From: Aptenodytes patagonicus
Taxonomy: Eukaryota; Chordata; Aves; Sphenisciformes; Spheniscidae
Direction: 5' to 3'
Length of the DNA stretch: 64,000 nucleotides
Assembly (NCBI RefSeq): GCF_965638725.1
Contig: NC_134958.1
Coordinates: forward strand, 16,185,464 to 16,249,463
Both the position numbers and the translations under genes were made by a program. Each line of letters begins with the position of its first letter. Position 1 is the stretch's first letter. Shown here in pieces: positions 12,801 through 18,800 of the stretch. The notes under the pieces were generated by a model. It did no database searches. It saw only the letters and a list, made by a program, of their open reading frames with translations, and had not been told where the DNA came from.

Positions 12801-15800
12801 ATAGTGTTCCGGGCAGTGGCACGGGGCACGGGATATGTTTCCAGCCATCCGGTGGTTGTTTCCACTATTGTAAGCACATGGCATTTGCCTTGGTGGGTTT
12901 GTGGGAGTGTGATATAATCAGTCTGCCAGGCCTCCCCATATTTATATTTCAGCCATTGTCCTCCATACCACAGAGGCTTTAACCACTTGGCTTGCTTGAT
13001 TGCAGCACATTTCACATTCATGGATAACCTGCTCAATAGTGTCCATGGTCAAGTCCACCCCTCGATCACAAGCCCATCTATATGTTGCATCTATTTCTTG
13101 ATGGCCTGAGGTGTCATGGGCCCACTGAGCTATAAATAGTTCACCCTTATGTTGCCAGTCCAGATCCACCTGAGCCACTTCAACCTTAGCAGGCTAATCC
13201 ACCAGCTGGTTATTTTGGTGTTCTTCAGTGGCCTGACTCTTGGGTACGTGAGCATCTACGTGATGTACTTTTACAACCAGGTTCTTTACCCAGGCAGCAA
13301 TATCTTGCCACAATGCGGCAGCCCAGATGGGTTTGCCTCTGTGCTGCCAGTTGCCCTATTTCCATTGCTGTAACCACCCCCACAGGGCATTTGCCACCAT
13401 CCATGAGTCAGTATAAAGTACTGGCCATTTTTCTCATTCAGCAATGTCTAAAGCCAGCTGGATGGCCTTCACTTCTGCAAATGGGCTCGATTCACCTTCT
13501 CCTTCAGCAGTTTCTGTGACTTGTCGTATAGGACACCACACAGCAGCCTTCCACCTCCGATGCTTTCCTACAATATGACAGGATCCATCAGTGAACAGAG
13601 CATATTGCTTCTCATTTTCTGGTTTTTTATTATACAGTGGGGCCTCTACAGCATGCGTCACCTCCTCCTCTGGTGATATTCCAAAATCTTTGCCTTCTGG
13701 CCAGTCCATGGTCACTTTCAAGATTCCTGGGCGACTGGGGCTTCCTATTCGAGCCAATTGTGTGATCAGTGCAACCCATTTACTCCACGTAGCATCAGTT
13801 GCATGATGTGTAGAGGGGACCCTCCCTTTGAACATCCAGCCCAGCACCGGTAGTCAGGGTGCCAGGAGGAGCTGTGCTTTAGTACCAATCACTTCCGAAG
13901 CAGCTCAAACCCCTTTGTATGCTGCCAATATCTCTTTTTCAGTTGGAGTATAGTGGGCCTCGGATCCTCTGTATCCCCGACTCCAAAACTCTAAGGGTGC
14001 ACTTTGAGTCTCCCCAGGTGCTTTCTGCCAGAGGCTCCAGGTAGGGCCATTCTCCCCGACTGTGGTGTAGAGCACACTTTTTACATCTTGTCCTGCCTGG
14101 ACTGGCCCAAGAGCTACTGCATTAACTGTCTCCTGTTTAATTTGTTCAAAGGCTTGTCGTTGCTCAGGGCCCCATTTGAAATCATTCTTCTTCCGGGTCA
14201 CTTGATAGAGAGGGCTTACAATCAGACTGTAATTTGGAATATGCATTCTCCAAAAACCTACAATACCTAAGAAAGCTTGTGTTTCCTTTTTGCTAGTTGG
14301 TGGAGACATAGCTGTTATTTTGTTGATCACATCCACTGGGATCTGACGACGTCCATCTTGCTATTTTATTCCTAAAAACTGGATCTCCTGTGCAGGTCCC
14401 TTGACCGTACTTTGTTTTATGGTAAAACTGTCTTTCAGAAGGATTTGGACTATTTTCTTCCCTTTCTCAAAAACCTCTTCTGCTGTGTTGCTCCACGTGA
14501 TGATGTCATCAATGTATTGCAGGTGTTCTGGAGCTTCACCCTGTTCCAGTGCAGTCTGGATCAGTCCATGGCAAATGGTGGGGCTGTGTTTCCACCCCTG
14601 GGGCAGTCGGTTCCAGGTGTACTGGATGCCCCTCCACGTGAAAGCAAATTGTGGCCTGCACTCCGCTGCCAAAGGGATTGAGAAAAATGCATTAGCAATA
14701 TCAATTGTGGCATACCACTTGGCTGCCTTTGACCCCAATTTGTATTGAAGTTCTAGCATGTCTGGCACAGCAGCACTCAGCGGTGGCATGACTTCGTTTA
14801 AGCCACGATAGTCTACTGTTAGTCTCCACTCTCCATTAGACTTTCGCACTGGCCATATGGGACTGTTAAAGGGTGAGCGAGTCTTGCTGATCACTCCTTG
14901 GCTCTCCAGTCGACGAATCAGCTCATGAATGGGAATCAAGGAGTCTCGGTTGGTGCAATATTGCTGCCGGTGCATCGTGGTGGTAGCAATTGGCACTTGT
15001 TGGTCTTCGACCTTCAGCAACCCCACAACAGAGGGGTCCTCCGAGAGACCAGGCAAGGTGGACAGCTGTTTAATTTCCTCCGTCTCCAAGGCAGCTATAC
15101 CAAAAGCCCACCGGTACCCTTTTGGGTCTTTGAAATACCCTCTCCTGAGGTAGTCTATGCCAAGGATGCACGGAGCCTCTGGGCCAGTCACAATGGGGTG
15201 CTTCTGCCACTCATTCCCAGTGAGGCTCCCTTCGGCCTCCAATACAGTTAGTTGTTGGGATCCCCCTGTCGCTCCAGAAATACAGATGGGTTCTGCTCCT
15301 TTATAGCTTGATGGCATTAGGGTACACTGCACCAATGTCCAATAGAGCCTTATACTCCTGTGGGTCTGATGTGCCAGGCCATTGAATCCACACAGTCCAG
15401 TAAACCCAGTTGTCCCTTTCCTCCACCTGGCTGGAGGCAGGGCCCCTCTAGTCCTGGTCATAGTATTCATTACTCGCTTCTTGTAAATACGAGTCAGAAG
15501 TCTCTTCATTAAGATCAGAAGTAAGATCAGCCCTTCTACTCTGGGGAACTGCCCACTGGAAACTGGAGCAGCAATTTTCCTGGAAGAAATCCCTTTTGTG
15601 ATTTTTGTGGTTTTGTGTTTTTCCTTGCAACTCACGTACCCGTGCCTCTAGGGTTGAGGTAGATTTTCCATCCCACTTTCTCATGTCCTCTCCATGGTCA
15701 CGCAGGTAAAACCACAGGGTGCCCCATGGTGTGTACCCTCTATATCCTCTCTCTTGAGCAGAAGAATGCTGACTCCTAATAGCCGAGATACTGGTCTGTA

Positions 15801-18800
15801 CAGATGAGGAGTAGGACCTATCCTCTTTGAGCTCCTGGACCTCCCGGGACAGTTTCTCCACAGCCGAGACAAGGGAAGAAGAGATACTTTCTTCATATTG
15901 CCGGAGTTGGCCAGCCAATTCATCCACCATTGGTCCCTCTTCATCTTTCCAGGTCATTACTGCCAATGAGTTGGCATACAACAGTGGTGCGCTCCGTACC
16001 AACTTCCGCCACATGAGTCGTGTGCACCGGACTTCATCTGGATCTTTGGATAACTGCTCGTTGTCCAGGTCATCATAAATCACCTGCAGCATGACTAATT
16101 CCCTCAGGTACTGGATACCTCTCTCCATGGTGGTCCACTTGCCCGGTGATATATAACATCTTTCTTGAAGGGATGCCTTTCCTTCATACCTGACAGTAGT
16201 CTCCTCCAGAGGCAACTCTGGAGTGCCCCTTTTCCAATCGCTTTGTCAATGTCCCCTTCCCTAGAAAGGGATCCCAGCTGTTTGGCTTCCCTACCCTCTA
16301 ATTCCAGGCTACTGGCCCCATTATCGCAGCATCAGAGCAGCCAGGTGACAATCTGCTTGCCTGGACAAAGGCTGAAATCTTCTCACATATCTCGCAGCTT
16401 ACTCGGGAATAGGGATTGGGTGGTTTCCATCTTGTTTACGAGTTCTTCCTCTTCCTCCTCCTCTCCTTGTGATTGCCCTGCTTTTTCATCATTCCTTACT
16501 AAACGAGCTGACTTTCGCTTCCAACATTTCTTCTTGTGTATAGGGGCGACTGATACTGGCATGGGTTGGTTCTCTGGTTCAGCTGCAGTACCTGTTATGG
16601 GAGTTGGAGCAGCCGCAGTGCCTGTCATTTTGTCGTTAGATCCAGAGACCTTCTCTTCCCCTTGAGGGTACTGAATAGTGTTGAACAGGGCTCAGTAGGC
16701 ATGGGCCAGGCCCCAGCACATTGCAGTGATTTGTGTCTCCCTAGGATTGCCAGGGTGACAGCATACTTTTTCCAAATAGTCTACTAATTTTTCAGGATTC
16801 TGCACTTGTTCAGGGGTGAAGTTCCAAAACACTGGAGGTGCCCACCATCCTAGGCATTTGCCCATGCTATCCCACACACCCTGCCACTCATAACTATCCA
16901 GCCTTGGGGCAGATGTCTGGATGATATTTTTAAACTGCTTATTAACCTTAGACAAAACCGAAACAATATTCCCAAGAAATACCAATAGAGGTATCTTAAC
17001 TACCCAAAGATGTTCAAGATGCTGAAAAGTTATTGTAATGAAGGAGGAAACATCATAGAAGAAGGTAGCGAAGGTGCCATTCTGTATTTCCTCCATAAAA
17101 AAACCTCTCGGAGGAAGAAGTATAATTGCTAATTGTCTCCACGAGGTGGTACCCAAAGTACAGTAGTGGCTTCAGTACAAAGCTCAAATACCAGATTAAG
17201 CTCAAGGCCAGTGCTTTAATAACAAATCTCACAAGCAAAACATCACTAATCACTGCAGAGAACAGCAAACTGCAGAACGCAACACCCATCTTTAACATGC
17301 ACAGCAAAAAAAAGAGCATAGTGCAGATCAGATAAACTAATATCGAGAATAGATGAATCGATATTGTGACCTGCAACTGTTAACAGGTATAAATTCCTTA
17401 ATACGCTCTGGTTAATCTGTTATTATCTCAAACCCTTCATACCCACATTGGGTGCCAAAAAGGACTGTCGTGGTTTAACCCCAGCTGACAACTAAGCACC
17501 ACACAGCCACTTGCTCCCCCCACCCCCTGGTAGGATGGGGGAGAGAATCAGAAGAGTAAAAGTGAGAAAACTCGTGGGTTGAGATAAGAACAGTTTAATA
17601 ATTGAAATAAAATAAAGTAAAATAATAGTAGTATTGCTACTACTAATACAATATACAAAGCAAGAGATGCACGATGCAGTTGCTCACCACCCGTCAACCG
17701 ACGCCCAGCCAGTCCCTGAGCAGCGGCCCGCCAGCTAGCTTTTCCCTAGTTTATATACTGAGCATGACATCACATGGTATGGAATATCCCTTTGGGCAGT
17801 TGGGGTCAGCTGTCCTGGCTGTGCCCCCTCCCAGCTTCTTGTGCACCTCCAGCCTTCTCAGTCGCTAGAGCATGGGAAGCTGAAAAGTCCTTGACTAGTG
17901 TAAGCACTGCTCAGCAGTAACTAAAACATCAGTGTGTTATCAACATTATTCCCATACTAAATCCAAAACACAGCACTATACCAGCTACTAGGAAGAAAAT
18001 TAACCCTATCCCAGCTGAAACCAGGACAGCCACCTACAGGTATATCCCATGTACATCCTTACATTTTAGTTCTGACTTTTCTATCATTGCTTTTTTAGTG
18101 TTTGAGATCTGAGATCATGGTTTGAAGTTCTGTAACAAAGAGCTTTATTGTCTGTTCCTCATGTAATTCTTTTTTTTCTGGCGACTTTATCATTACGTCC
18201 CCATTGAGAACCTAAATTACCTAGCCTCATAAAAATTAAAGTGTAAATCTGAACAAAAAGTCTGCTTTTACAAATCATGCAGCTTGCAAAGTTTTTTCAA
18301 ACTATTTATGCAGTAGGAGTAGCATTGGATAGTTAAGAAAGGAGGGAAAAAACCCACAGTAACAGCTTTGCGAGATTAAAGCAATATTGGATGCAAGTAA
18401 TTTCTCTGTCTATTTGTTTTAGCCGTACACCAGTGAGTTACAGGGGAGGAATACAGAATTGGACAAAAGAATTGTATGGAGAATAAGACAGATCCAATGC
18501 TATTTGAAAAATTTTGGCATATTAAAAAATGCTGTTGGAAGGGGCTTGCAATCATCTGAAGTTCAAGGGTCCATTTAACCCTAAAACTTTAACTCAAGCT
18601 TAACAGTAAATTATTTTTAATAAAGCACAGTAATAAACAAATCTTCGTTTGTTTGTAGTAAACAGTAAAATCTCACTGACTCTCTTTTTCCCTATTTACT
18701 AAATTAAAAATATACTGGTCATGTTATGTTTGCCTGGAGAAATTTATTTTGTGTTAAGGTGATATTTGTTAATATGAGCATGTATGTAGTAACCAAGTAT

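Larger units (their letters stand above)
11279..18028 (-). mobile_element. Defective endogenous retrovirus (ERV-L-like), antisense in a CGNL1 intron
   Basis: A full-length-structure provirus of 6750 bp, transcribed leftwards. It has a 5' LTR at 17466-18028, a Lys-tRNA-like primer site, a leader with a hydrophobic frame, gag-like frames, protease, RT, RNase H and integrase, a purine tract, and a 3' LTR at 11279-11856. It is flanked by a perfect 5-bp direct repeat GCCAC (11274-11278 and 18029-18033). I see no env between integrase and the 3' LTR (about 0.4 kb). The 5-bp duplication and lack of env fit class III ERVs; the Lys-type primer site is less usual, since mammalian ERV-L uses Leu. Frameshifts and stops interrupt every gene. 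By eye the LTRs differ at roughly 35-45 positions, so this is not a recent insertion. Confidence 0.93.

Noticed and set aside
14401..15251. Plus-strand frames opposite the retroviral pol
   Set aside because: Antisense shadows of the reverse transcriptase and protease on the minus strand.
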